A DNA stretch of 64,000 nt, from assembly GCA_016858145.1 (NCBI GenBank), contig JAEHOE010000124.1, positions 310,001 through 374,000 of the forward strand, given 5' to 3'. Positions 1 through 10,497 of this stretch are shown piece by piece (position 1 is the stretch's first letter; each line of letters opens with the position of its first letter). Position numbers and translations under genes: made by a program. This DNA is from Edaphochlamys debaryana. Lineage: Eukaryota > Chlorophyta > Chlorophyceae > Chlamydomonadales. Below the pieces are notes generated by a model, which was given only the letters and a program-made list of their open reading frames with translations, searched no databases and was not told the DNA's origin.

Positions 1-259
1 AAGGCGCGCGGAGGCAGTGGCCTGGCCCCGCCCCTCTGCGCTCAGCTGGACCCGTGGGCCAGTGTCATCGAGCCAGGCTTGCAGCTGACGCCCAACACTT
101 AACCCCTCTCTGGAGTGCTGCAATGCCACATATCACTCAACACGACTCCCGGGCTTACGAATGCTCCGCGACCGCCACCGGCGCCACCACTCCGAGTCCA
201 ATTTGGCATCAAGCTTCTCTTCCCACGGGCCTCCCAGGCCCCCTTCCCCCCGCGATGTG

Positions 260-269
260 CTATATATAG
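260..269. promoter_or_regulatory. Palindromic TATA-like site in repeat copy 1
   Basis: The self-complementary decamer ctatatatag is the only AT-rich element in this GC-rich unit. It could be a core promoter for a non-coding transcript of the repeat, in either direction. No gene is tied to it. Confidence 0.3.
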
Positions 270-912
270 TACACCGATAGGTGTAGAGCGAGCTGCACGC
301 ACGCAGGGTCGCTCCCGCGGAAGTCGGAATTGCGTCGGCCGACCCATCGCGGCGCCGCCTTTGCAGACGCGCCGTGCACGGATATGCTGAGCACTGTATG
401 GCGAGTGCTTTGTGATAGCGCATCGGTTGCGGTGCAAGCGGCTGCACGTTCGGCGCCGACCGATTGACACGTACCCGCGACTCCCTGAGTTGCCCCCGCT
501 TCCGTCGGCACTTGGAGCCACAAGCTCATCATTGCGCTATGCTACAAAAGCTGTTTACGTCGTGGAAGCGACGTAGGCTGCAGCAGGTCGGACCGGCGTA
601 CAGCAGGTGTGCAGCTATGGGGGTTCTACCTTCACCAGAGGGAATCCACCTATCATCCCCGCGCATTGGCCCCACTTTCGCCCGGTCGGGCCCCCCTGGG
701 CCCCATGTGGGCCTTCCCTTCCCCCCCGGAATGTCATGGTCGCTATCTTGTACGGTGGGCGTCTTGATATTGGCTGTCTTGGAGCTTGGTCACGCGCAAG
801 GCGCGGTGGTGGTGCGGGAGGCTCAAAATGCCCTCCCTTGCCCCGCCTGGGGAGTGATCCTGAAGGGCCCTGGCCCCAGATCTGGGCAGGGGTGAACGGC
901 ATCTGTCGTACA

Positions 913-985
913 CGATCCTACCAGGGATCGGACCTGGAATCTCCGGTTCCGTAGACCGGCGCTTTATTCATTAAGCCATAGGACC
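913..985 (-). tRNA. tRNA-Arg(ACG), degenerate copy 1
   Basis: The minus strand folds as a 73-nt cloverleaf. The 7-bp acceptor stem GGTCCTA/TAGGATC contains one G-T pair, the D stem is GCTT/AAGC, and the anticodon stem CCGGT/ACCGG holds the loop CTACGGA with anticodon ACG. The variable loop is AGATT, the T stem CCAGG/CCTGG and the discriminator G. Two promoter positions deviate from canonical nuclear tRNAs. The D loop reads TGAATA where TGGATA is expected (A box), and the T loop reads TCCGATC where TTCGATC is expected (B box). No T-run terminator follows closely. It may be a relic or the head of a tRNA-derived SINE. Confidence 0.75.
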
Positions 986-2120
986 CTGATCTCATCATCT
1001 CACTGGGGACACCCCAGCTACTGCTTAACGGCTGCCGAGGATCTCACTCGGTCGGGACGATATACGGAACACAACATGCCACCATGCGTGCGATCGCAAA
1101 CACACCAACAAAACGCAGCGCAAAACAACAGAGCTTCAGCAGGGCCAGCAGGCCCGGCAGGCGCAGGGGGCGCTCCAGACGCCAGGAGGGGCCCAAAGCA
1201 GAAGCAAGGAAGCACGCGCGCGGACCCGCCGACGCACACACGCCGCTGCTCAAGCCAGGCTCCGGTCCAAGCGCCAGGCTGCTAAGCCCTGCAGCCAGCG
1301 CCGGCTGCAAGAGAGCGAAGAGCTTGCTGGCAAGAAACCCCTGCCGCAAGGGTGCACGGCAGCTGCCAAGGCTGGGCAGAAGCGCCTGGCTCAGCAGCCA
1401 GCAGGAGGCGCCAGGCTCACCTCGCTCAGCAGCACTCAGCAGCATCAGAGCCTTGCATGTGCGTCTGGACTATAACCACAGCCTGCGCGGGTGACCTGTG
1501 GGGCCAAAGCGGGATGAAGAAGAGCGAGGGGTGGCTGGGGGCGGGGGTGCAGTCTAGGACACATACCGCAGCCAGGAAGGCGGGAAGCGGGGGACAGAGG
1601 CACACATCAAGTGATGAAGCATGCAACCTGGCTAGCTAGCTAGGCGGGAGGCGCTCTCCTCAATCTGACTCCCTCCTGTCCTGGGGGGATCAAGACGGGG
1701 CTTGCGGTAGGCACACCCATGCACAGCCACCTGTGGGCCCCGCTGGGCCCAGCCCCGCTGGGCTTCGTCCTCCCCTTGCGGCACAGCCCAGCTGCACTGC
1801 AGCACAGCAGCCTGGGGTACCTCCCTGTAAGACGAGCACAAGGGAAGAGAACATGCATGTGAAGGCGCGCGGAGGCAGTGGCCTGGCCCCGCCCCTCTGC
1901 GCTCAGCTGGACCCGTGGGCCAGTGTCATCGAGCCAGGCTTGCAGCTGACGCCCAACACTTAACCCCTCTCTGGAGTGCTGCAATGCCACATATCACTCA
2001 ACACGACTCCCGGGCTTACGAATGCTCCGCGACCGCCACCGGCGCCACCACTCCGAGTCCAATTTGGCATCAAGCTTCTCTTCCCACGAGCCTCCCAGGC
2101 CCCCTTCCCCCCGCGATGTG

Positions 2121-2130
2121 CTATATATAG
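2121..2130. promoter_or_regulatory. Palindromic TATA-like site in repeat copy 2
   Basis: Identical ctatatatag decamer at the equivalent place in the second repeat unit. Conservation is expected from the recent duplication, so it is not independent evidence of function. Confidence 0.3.
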
Positions 2131-2773
2131 TACACCGATAGGTGTAGAGCGAGCTGCACGCACGCAGGGTCGCTCCCGCGGAAGTCGGAATTGCGTCGGC
2201 CGACCCATCGCGGCGCCGCCTTTGCAGACGCGCCGTGCACGGATATGCTGAGCACTGTATGGCGAGTGCTTTGTGATAGCGCATCGGTTGCGGTGCAAGC
2301 GGCTGCACGTTCGGCGCCGACCGATTGACACGTACCCGCGACTCCCTGAGTTGCCCCCGCTTCCGTCGGCACTTGGAGCCACAAGCTCATCATTGCGCTA
2401 TGCTACAAAAGCTGTTTACGTCGTGGAAGCGACGTAGGCTGCAGCAGGTCGGACCGGCGTACAGCAGGTGTGCAGCTATGGGGGTTCTACCTTCACCAGA
2501 GGGAATCCACCTATCATCCCCGCGCATTGGCCCCACTTTCGCCCGGTCGGGCCCCCCTGGGCCCCATGTGGGCCTTCCCTTCCCCCCCGGAATGTCATGG
2601 TCGCTATCTTGTACGGTGGGCGTCTTGATATTGGCTGTCTTGGAGCTTGGTCACGCGCAAGGCGCGGTGGTGGTGCGGGAGGCTGAAAATGCCCTCCCTT
2701 GCCCCGCCTGGGGAGTGACCCTGAAGGGCCCTGGCCCCAGATCTGGGCAGGGGTGAACGGCATCTGTCGTACA

Positions 2774-2846
2774 CGATCCTACCAGAGATCGACCCTGGAA
2801 TCTCCGGTTCCGTAGACCGGCGCTTTATCCATTAAGCCATAGGACC
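2774..2846 (-). tRNA. tRNA-Arg(ACG), degenerate copy 2
   Basis: Equivalent of the tRNA-like sequence in the first unit, with the same acceptor stem, anticodon arm and ACG anticodon. Here the D loop is the expected TGGATA. The T loop is GTCGATC (T54 replaced by G) and the T stem CCAGG/TCTGG has one G-T pair. Copies 1 and 2 therefore carry different lesions relative to a shared intact ancestor. The A box is better preserved than in copy 1. No close T-run terminator. Confidence 0.75.
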
Positions 2847-3765
2847 CTGATCTCATCATCTCACTGGGGACACCCCAGCTACTGCTTAACGGCCGCCGAG
2901 GATCTCACTCGGGACGATATACGGAACACAACATGCCACCATGCGTGCGATCGCAAACACACCAACAAAACGCAGCGCAAAACAACAGAGCTTCAGCAGG
3001 GCCAGCAGGCCCGGCAGGCGCAGGGGGCGCTCCAGACGCCAGGAGGGGCCCAAAGCAGAAGCAAGGAAGCACGCGCGCGGACCCGCCGACGCACACACGC
3101 CGCTGCTCAAGCCAGGCTCCGGTCCAAGCGCCAGGCTGCTAAGCCCTGCAGCCAGCGCCGGCTGCAAGAGAGCGAAGAGCTTGCTGGCAAGAAACCCCTG
3201 CCGCAAGGGTGCACGGCAGCTGCCAAGGCTGGGCAGAAGCGCCTGGCTCAGCAGCCAGCAGGAGGCGCCAGGCTCACCTCGCTCAGCAGCACTCAGCAGC
3301 ATCAGAGCCTTGCATGTGCGTCTGGACTATAACCACAGCCTGCGCGGGTGACCTGTGGGGCCAAAGCGGGATGAAGAAGAGCGAGGGGTGGCCGGGGGCG
3401 GGGGTGCAGTCTAGGACACATACCGCAGCCAGGAAGGCGGGAAGCGGGGGACAGAGGCACACATCAAGTGATGAAGCATGCAACCTGGCTAGCTAGCTAG
3501 CCGGGAGGCGCTCTCCTCAATCTGACTCCCTCCTGTCCTGGGGGGATCAAGACGGGGCTTGCGGTAGGCACACCCATGCACAGCCACCTGTGGGCCCCGC
3601 TGGGCCCAGCCCCGCTGGGCTTCGTCCTCCCCTTGCGGCACAGCCCAGCTGCACTGCAGCACAGCAGCCTGGGGTACCTCCCTGTAAGACGAGCACAAGG
3701 GAAGAGAACATGCATGTGAAGGCGCGCGGAGGCAGTGGCCTGGCCCCTGCGCTCAGCTGGACCCG

Positions 3766-4564
3766 TTCTTTGGGTCGCTCGACACTTGACGCTCGCCCGT
3801 GAGCTGCATTGTAACGCACCACCCGATTCTGTGTTGTCACTCCTGGCCGCGGCTCATGTCCGGCGGAACACGTGACTCCTGTTACCCTTTTGCACCTCGG
3901 GCCCCGCCATACCGCCGCACTCCACCGCTCTGCCGTACGCGGCCGCCTCTTGCAGCCCCCACCGCCACATGCAGCCATCGCCCCCCGCCCTGGCCTCGGC
4001 CCACCGCAGCCCCGCCGCCAGGCCTCCACGGCCCCGGCTCCAGGCCACGCGTTACGCTTGGGGCGGCGCCGGCATTGGCAACCCTCTCGCGCCGCCTCCG
4101 CCCCAGCCCGCTCCCGCCACAGTCAACGTCCGCCGCTAGCCGCTCCCGCCACATTCCAGGCCCGGCCGCTCCCCACGCCAAACTCCAAATCTCCACGGCC
4201 CGGCCCCCCTGCCCGGCCCCAGGCCAGCGGCGTCAGCGGCTCCTCCCGTTCCAGGCGGGACAGCGTCAGCCGGACCGCCATGCCGCCGCCATCGCCCCCG
4301 CGCTCAACGCTAGGCCAGGGGCGGCGGCGGCTGCCCGCAAACGTCGCGTAGGCGTCCGCGGGCCCGTGCTGTGCCGCCACTGCCGTGCTAGGCCAGGGGC
4401 GCCGGTAGCTCCTCCAGCCCCTCGGCGGCTCCCAGGCGCGCCTCCGCCAGGGCCGGCGGCGGCTCCTCCTGCGCCCCTCTCGCTCCGCCTCCGCCCCGGC
4501 CTGCGTCCGCCCCCGCGCCCCCTAGGCCAGGAGCGCCGGCGGCTCCTCGGCCCCTCGGCGGCCC
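3766..4564. other. Probable 3' UTR and flank of PRP4, with stop-codon-containing repeats
   Basis: No gene. The stretch lies downstream of the PRP4 stop. The motif cctaggccagg(g/a)gcgccggcggctcc recurs near 4311, 4387, 4523 and 4564; the last copy holds the PRP4 stop itself. No TTACA (the minus-strand form of the algal TGTAA poly(A) signal) was seen. Confidence 0.5.
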
Positions 4565-7500
4565 CTAGGCCAGGGGCGGCGGCGGCTCCTCGGGCGCCCA
4601 GATCTTGATGGTGCGGTCGTACGCGACGGTGGCGATGAGGTGCGAGCCGGCGGGGGACACGTCGGCGCCCATAACCTTGCCCTCGTGTCCCGCCAGCGTG
4701 CGGAGGAGGGAGAAGTCGCGGCCGCTCCAGACCTGCGGCGAGGGGTGGGTGTGATGGGTTTGTTGGTTCTTGGCAGTCGGTTGGTGGTTGGTGGTTGGTG
4801 GCAATGGTGGTCTCGAGCAACAACGCAAGGGGCCTGAAGGGGCTGTATCATTTTCATCCCCACGCGGACGCCCGAGCCGCTGCCTGCCCCAGTGCCCCAC
4901 CTTGGCGACGCAGTCGTACCCAGCGGTGATGAGGTACTGCCCGCCGTACGCCCGCTCGTAGCGGACCGAGGCGATGAGCGAGGTGTGGGCGGGGATGGTG
5001 TAGATGCAGCCCTTCTTGCGCAGGTCCCAGACCTGGACCCGGACGAGGGCGCATCAGAGTGAACGTAAAAGGCCGGCAGCACGCAAGCCCCTAGCGCGAA
5101 TTGGCCCCTAGCGCGGGTTTCAATTGGCCCCTAGCGCGGGTTTCATTTTGACTCACGAAGGAGCACACGGACGCACGCAACCCTGCACGATCGCACCTTG
5201 GCGGTGTGGTCCTCGCTGCCGGTGACGAGGTGGTATCCGTTTGGGGAGAAGTCCATGGCCAGGACCTGACAGGGGGGGGAGGGGGGAGGAGGGGGGATGG
5301 GAGGAGTTGAGCGAGGGCAAGTGGGCGAGGCCGCAGACCCCTTTTGCAGGATGAGAGCGAGTGTGTGTGGGGAAGGGGGCAGGAGGATGGCGTGCTGCGA
5401 AGGTACGGCTCACGATGGACGTAACCGCGGACCCAAGGGGCGGCCACAGCCCTCCAACGCTACCGGTATCCCCCCGCGTGCAGCCCCGCCCAGGCCCAGG
5501 CCCAGGCCCGCCCAGGCCCACCGGCTTCACGTGGCCCTCCAGCAGCAGCACCGAGCGGCCCGTACGGCAGTCCCACACGCGGCCTGGTGGGGGTTGGGCG
5601 TCGGGGCGGGGCGGGGTGCAACACAACGCATCAAGGGTTGGGGGCCGCCGTGCGAGTGCGCACGCGTAACCCCCCCCGCACCCCCGCGCAACGCTCGGCC
5701 TCGTGCTGCCGTGCGCCCTGCCGTAAACCCCGCCGTACGCGTCGTACGGCCCGCCTCACCGTACGCGTCCAGGCCCCCGCTGCCCGCCAGCGACCCGTCC
5801 GGGTGGAACGCCACTGCGTAGACCGCCCTCGAGTGCCCCTCCTGCTCCAGCAGGCAGGCGCCCGACTCCACGTCCCACAGCCGCCAGGTCTGGTCGTAGG
5901 AGGCGGTGGCCTGGGGGGAAGGGCGTGGTGGTGGGGATGGGAGGGATACGGGACACAGGGGTTATCGGTGGGCGGAATGGAGAGCGAAGGGAGAGGGGGA
6001 GCGGCAGCCAGCGAGCCCGACGCGCACGGCACGCATACAAGCGCCCCCTTCTCCTCCCCTCCCGCGCCTCCTCTCAGCGGGCACCACTGCTAACTCTCCC
6101 ATTCATTCCCTCTCCTCCCTTTATTCCCCTCCCCGCCTCCCCTCTACCCCTCCCCTCCCCCATCCTCCCCCTGTTCCCCCTCCCGTCCCCTCCCCTCCCC
6201 TCCGCTCCCCCTCCCCCTTCCCTCCCCTCCCCTCCCCTCCCCTCCCCTCCCCTCCCCTCCCCTCCCCTCCCCTCCCCTCCCCTCCCCTCCCCTCCCCTCC
6301 CCTCCCCTCCCCTCCCCTCCCCTCCCCTCCCCTCCCCTCCCCTCTCCACAACCCTCCCCCCCCACCAGGTGCTGGCCCATGGGGTGGAAGGCCAGGCGGG
6401 CCAGGCGCTCCTGGTGGCCCTCCAGGGAGCGGAGCAGCGTGCCTGGGGGTGGGGAGGTGGGGAGGTGGAGGTTGGGAAGGGGGGGATTCATCAGGGGTGA
6501 GGGTGAGGGTGAGGGTGGAACTCGGTTGTGATCTAGATGTAGGCAAGAGGCAAGACTTAGGCGGACCACGTCGGGAGGCACGGGCCAAGGGGGACCGGGC
6601 AGGAACGGGGAGATGCGGATCTGCCCCCAGGAGCGCTGCCCCTCTCTACGTCGCCTCGTCAGCATCTGCCGCTACGCCCCCACCCGCTGCTGCCTCCGCC
6701 CCTCCCTCCTCCCTCCTCAACACCCTCCCCTGCCCCCCCCCCCTCCACCCTCACCCGCTCCGCTGTACAGCCTCGCCACTCCGTCCGAGGCGCCCGAGGC
6801 CAGAGCCAGGGCGCCACCCGCCTCGCCCCCGGCCCCGCCCTCCACTTGGACGTCCATGCCGCCCTCCGCGCCGCCCTCCGCCCCAGCCGCACCCCCCACG
6901 GGGGTGCGGGCCGCGGGATGCCATGCCACACCCGTGAGGCGGGGGGCGTCGGAGGGGATGGGCGCCGCCCACTGCCGCACGCAGGCGGGGGCGGACCACA
7001 CGGCCAGCGTGCCGCCCCAGCCTTGGGGGTGGCGGGTGGGGGGGAGGGGGAAGAAGGGGAGGAGGGGAGGGGAGGAGGGGAGGAGGGGGGTTCGGGTGGA
7101 GGTGGGGCAGGAAGGTCGGGGTGCGCAGCAGTCAACAGAGAGCGGGGTCATCGCAACACCTCGCCCGCACACCCCTCGCTCAGCCCCAGACACCCGCGCC
7201 CAGCCGCTGCGCCCCCCCTACTCCTTCCCTCCACCCCTCCCCACCCCCTCCCTCCCTCCCTCGCCACCCTCTCCCTCCCCTCCCCCGACCCGCCGCCTCA
7301 CCCACTGCCGCCAGCGCCCCCCCGTCCGGCGAGAAGGCGCAGTGGCTAATGGGCCGAGTGTCCCCCAGCTCGGAGCACTGCTGCACCACGCAGCGGACCG
7401 CGGCGGCGGCGGCAGAGGCGGTGGAAACGGCGGCCTGGGGATCGGGAGGGACAGGGGCGAATGGGGGCAGGGGGCGGGGGTGCTTATGACCGAGAGTTGG

Positions 7501-10002
7501 GTGGGGTCGCGGAGTGGAGGGGAGTGTTCTTGGGCGGAGGTGGAGGACACGGCAGCTTGGGGACGAGGAGGGAAGAATAGGGGCAGGGGTTTTAAGCTGA
7601 GATGGAGCACTCCTCCACACCGGAGGCGATGCTGCGTTCACCCTCCCTCGTTACCTCCCTCTGCGGCCCCCCCGCCCCACCACCCACCCCGCCCACCTTG
7701 AGCTCCGCCGGCTCCTCGCGCCGCCGCTTGGCCCTCAGCAGCCGCCCCTTGGCCCGCACCAGGGAGAAGCGCGCGATGGCGGTACGGGCGGACCTCAGCT
7801 CCTCGGGCCCCTCCGTGTAAAACAGCTCCTGCAGAGCCACAAGGGGGGGCAGTTATCTTCAGTTACCGTAAATTCAAGCTTGAAGGCCCATTGCCGCACC
7901 CGGACAGATACGCCCAGGAGCCGACACGTGCGTGCGCACGGCCCCCGGCCACCCCTCCTGCTGGCGAGGCGACGCGCTCCCGCTCAGCTACAAACACCCC
8001 CACAAACCCCCCTCCCCCTCCATGCCATTCGGGCTCTCCAGTCTTTGTGTCGTCAAAGATCTCCTCCCCTCCCCCTCCCCCCCACCTTCTGCACCGCCAC
8101 CTCCTCCAGCAGCGTCTGGTCCCCCCCCGTGGGCAGCTCCAGCGCCAAAATCTCATCGCCGTCGCCCCGCTGAGCGATCAGCCGCTTCAGGCGCTCGCGG
8201 CGCTCCATCTGTTGGGGAGCGGAGGGGCAGGGCGTCACAGGGGCAGACCAGCAGAGCAAGGGCAAGAGCCTGTACAGTTGCCCCCTGTACGCGCAACCGC
8301 GCGTACCGGTACCACCTCTTCGGGAATCCCGTTCCTTCACTGCGCCCCCGTTCTGTATCTCCTCACCTCCCTTGCCCCGTACAGCTTGGTAGGCTACGAC
8401 CCACCCCTCCCTCCCACCCATGAGACCCCTCCCTCCCTCCTCACCTCCCTCTCCCCGAACAGCGTGATGGGCTCCCCCAGCTGCCGCAGCAGCTGCCGGA
8501 CCTTGCCGTCATCCGTGGGCACCACCACCTGGGGGGGCGCGCGGGGGGGAAGGGGGGGGGCATTGAAAGGGGGGAGGGGCGTTGGTGGGCAGAAGGAGAC
8601 TGGGCGAGAGAGGTCACCTCTTGTCTCGAGGCATTCGCGGTCTTCCCCGCTTCACCGGTCCCGCTTCGCCCACGCCCCCTGGACTTTCCAAGCGCGGCCC
8701 CCTTCCCGGGCTCTCACGGCAAAAGCCCCCGGCCTCCCCGCCCGCGCCCCCACCTGGCGGATCTTCCTCCGCAGCTCGAACTCCTTCATCTTGGCCGCAT
8801 GGGCCTCGCGCTCCCGATTGCCGGTCTGGAGGGGAGGGAGGAGGGTTGCGGGCCGAGGGCGCGCGTCAGGCGGGACGTGGGCGGGTGCTCGTGCAGGGCA
8901 CCAGACAGCCGGGCGGGGTTGAGGGAGGAGAGATAGGGAGGGCGCTTGGAAAGGGCCACCTCCAGCTGGGTTCCGCGGTCCCCGGCCGCGCCCGGCCGCG
9001 CCCGGGCCCCGTGCACCGTCCAGCCTCTCGAGCCTCTTCGCTGGCCCAGCCCAGCCCTGCCCAGTTCCACAGGCCCGCCACTCCGCGCCGCTCACGACCC
9101 GCCGCGTGCCTGGACGTGTGGTCCTCCTGATGGCACGGTGGCCGGGCTAGCGAACCGAGCTCAGCCCGCAAGATCCCCGCAACCACGCAAGTACAAGCGC
9201 AGCCACACCCCATCACCGGTTCCCCAGTCCGCTTCCACCAGGCAGGTGTGCCCGGCCCCAGCCTGGCTCCCCCGACCCGGCCCGGCCCCCCACGACCCTC
9301 AAGCCGCTGGGCGCTGCGGTGGAGAAGCAGCTCCCCCGACACGTCCGAGCCACAAGCCACAACCTGCCACCTGCTCCTTGCGCCGCCCCCGCCGGCGCCC
9401 TCTTCTTGCTGGCCCCGGGCTCGCCCGCGCGTGCTGCCGCCTCCGTCGCTCCTGGGCCCATCCACCGCATCGGTAGGGCCGGCCCGTGTCCCGTGAGCTG
9501 CGTGTGCGGTCCCGGCAGGCCCAAGCTGCCACGTGCGCCAGGCGTCCTTGGAGACTACGGTACACAACGCCGGTCCCACCCCACCTTCCCCCGCTGGCTA
9601 ACGACGAGGGCAGGTTCCGTGACCTGATCCGCTTCACCATCGCTCTGCACGTATGCACCTTGGCCACTCCAATGCAGACACTGGTGAGGCGCCAAGCTCA
9701 GGCGGGGGATCCGCGTTCGGAGCCTGGTCCTCAACATCCTGCTCCCCGGACGACCGCAAAGGTCCTCCGCCCCGCCCCGCCCCCCTATCGTGCTGTGCCC
9801 TGGGCTGTGCCTGGGTCACGATGGGCTTGTTGCATGGCCCTCCGAAGCATAGAACCGCACCCGTTGACCGGGCTTGCCATCCGCGGTCCCCGTTGACTAG
9901 GGACACATGGGAACCGCGTGGGGGAACCGACGAGGGACGAGGGACCCCGCCGTCCACCCCTCCCCAGCGCCGCACCTCCGGCAGGGCGAAGACGTCCGCC
10001 AT
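4565..10002 (-). CDS. PRP4: U4/U6 snRNP protein PRP4 (PRPF4), WD40-repeat splicing factor
   Basis: Spliceosomal protein of the U4/U6 and U4/U6.U5 snRNP. Thirteen exons join in frame with GT-AG borders: 10002-9976, 8825-8754, 8528-8445, 8208-8086, 7828-7697, 7434-7302, 7021-6755, 6442-6366, 5910-5760, 5583-5522, 5265-5197, 5032-4901, 4732-4565 (about 498 aa). The N-terminal part has the PRP4/SFM signature ([35 protein letters not shown]). Then come WD repeats with [76 protein letters not shown] and [14 protein letters not shown], ending [19 protein letters not shown]. This order follows human PRPF4. The sixth exon has a Gly/Ala/Glu-rich insertion inside a WD repeat. The first exon (MADVFALPE) is small and lies beyond a 1150-nt intron; it fits the homologous VFE(I)EE region but is the least certain part. 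Confidence 0.92.
6220..6343. repeat. (CTCCC)n pentanucleotide tract in a PRP4 intron
   Basis: About 25 uninterrupted CTCCC units inside the PRP4 intron between 5911 and 6365, flanked by less regular C/T-rich sequence from about 6120. The gene is on the minus strand, so the pre-mRNA carries (GGGAG)n, which can form G-quadruplexes. Confidence 0.95.
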
Positions 10003-10497
10003 GGCTCCCGTGCGCCTTGCAGGCGCCCCTAACTGCTAGAAGGCCCCTACGGGCTACTAAGGCTGGTCGCCGCTGCGCAGTCGGGTCTGCGAGCCGCCCC
10101 GATCGCGGGCTCGCGCCCTGCCTCCTCTCGACACGAGCTGGCTTCAGACCTTTAAGCTACGAGTTGAAGTGCAACTGCCGGTATGCGCATGGTCCGCTGC
10201 GCGTCTGCATGCTAGCATTCACGCTGGTGCAGGGCGGGTTGCCTTGAGGGTGTGGGGGCCGTCAAGCCTGTTGTGGGAGTTCGATACAGTGGCTGGCACT
10301 GGTGGTAGCGCGAGGGCACTGAAGGCGCGATCCCGACTTCAGCGCATGGAAATTGCCGGCCCTGTGCACACGCATCAACGCAATATGCTGTAACCGTCTA
10401 GACCACACGTCTGCCTACGTTAGGTCCTCTGCTCCCTCGTGAACGCCAGCACGCAGCTAGTGGGCCCCCAGGAGCGCCTGCGGGCTTCGCGCCCAAG
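10003..10497. promoter_or_regulatory. Shared upstream region of PRP4 and EIF2B2
   Basis: 495 bp separate the start codons of two divergently transcribed genes, so both promoters and 5' UTRs must lie here. I see no TATA box. The assignment rests on gene orientation alone. Confidence 0.55.

Larger units (their letters stand above)
1..3765. repeat. Tandem array of a ~1.86 kb unit (two full copies plus a stub)
   Basis: Bases 1-1861 recur almost identically at 1862-3718, and the first 47 bases begin again at 3719 before homology stops near 3765. The second unit is 4 bp shorter because the first has an extra 4 bases in the actcggtcgggacg stretch near 1050. The window opens inside the array, so it may continue upstream. 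Each unit carries one tRNA-Arg-like sequence on the minus strand, a palindromic TATA-like site and a gctagctagctag run near its end. I find no convincing protein-coding exon; the open frames are GC-rich shadows present in all frames. Confidence 0.95.

Noticed and set aside
6074..6937. Long Pro/Ser- or Gly/Arg-rich frames around the CTCCC tract
   Set aside because: Products of the pentanucleotide repeat in a PRP4 intron, with open frames on both strands.
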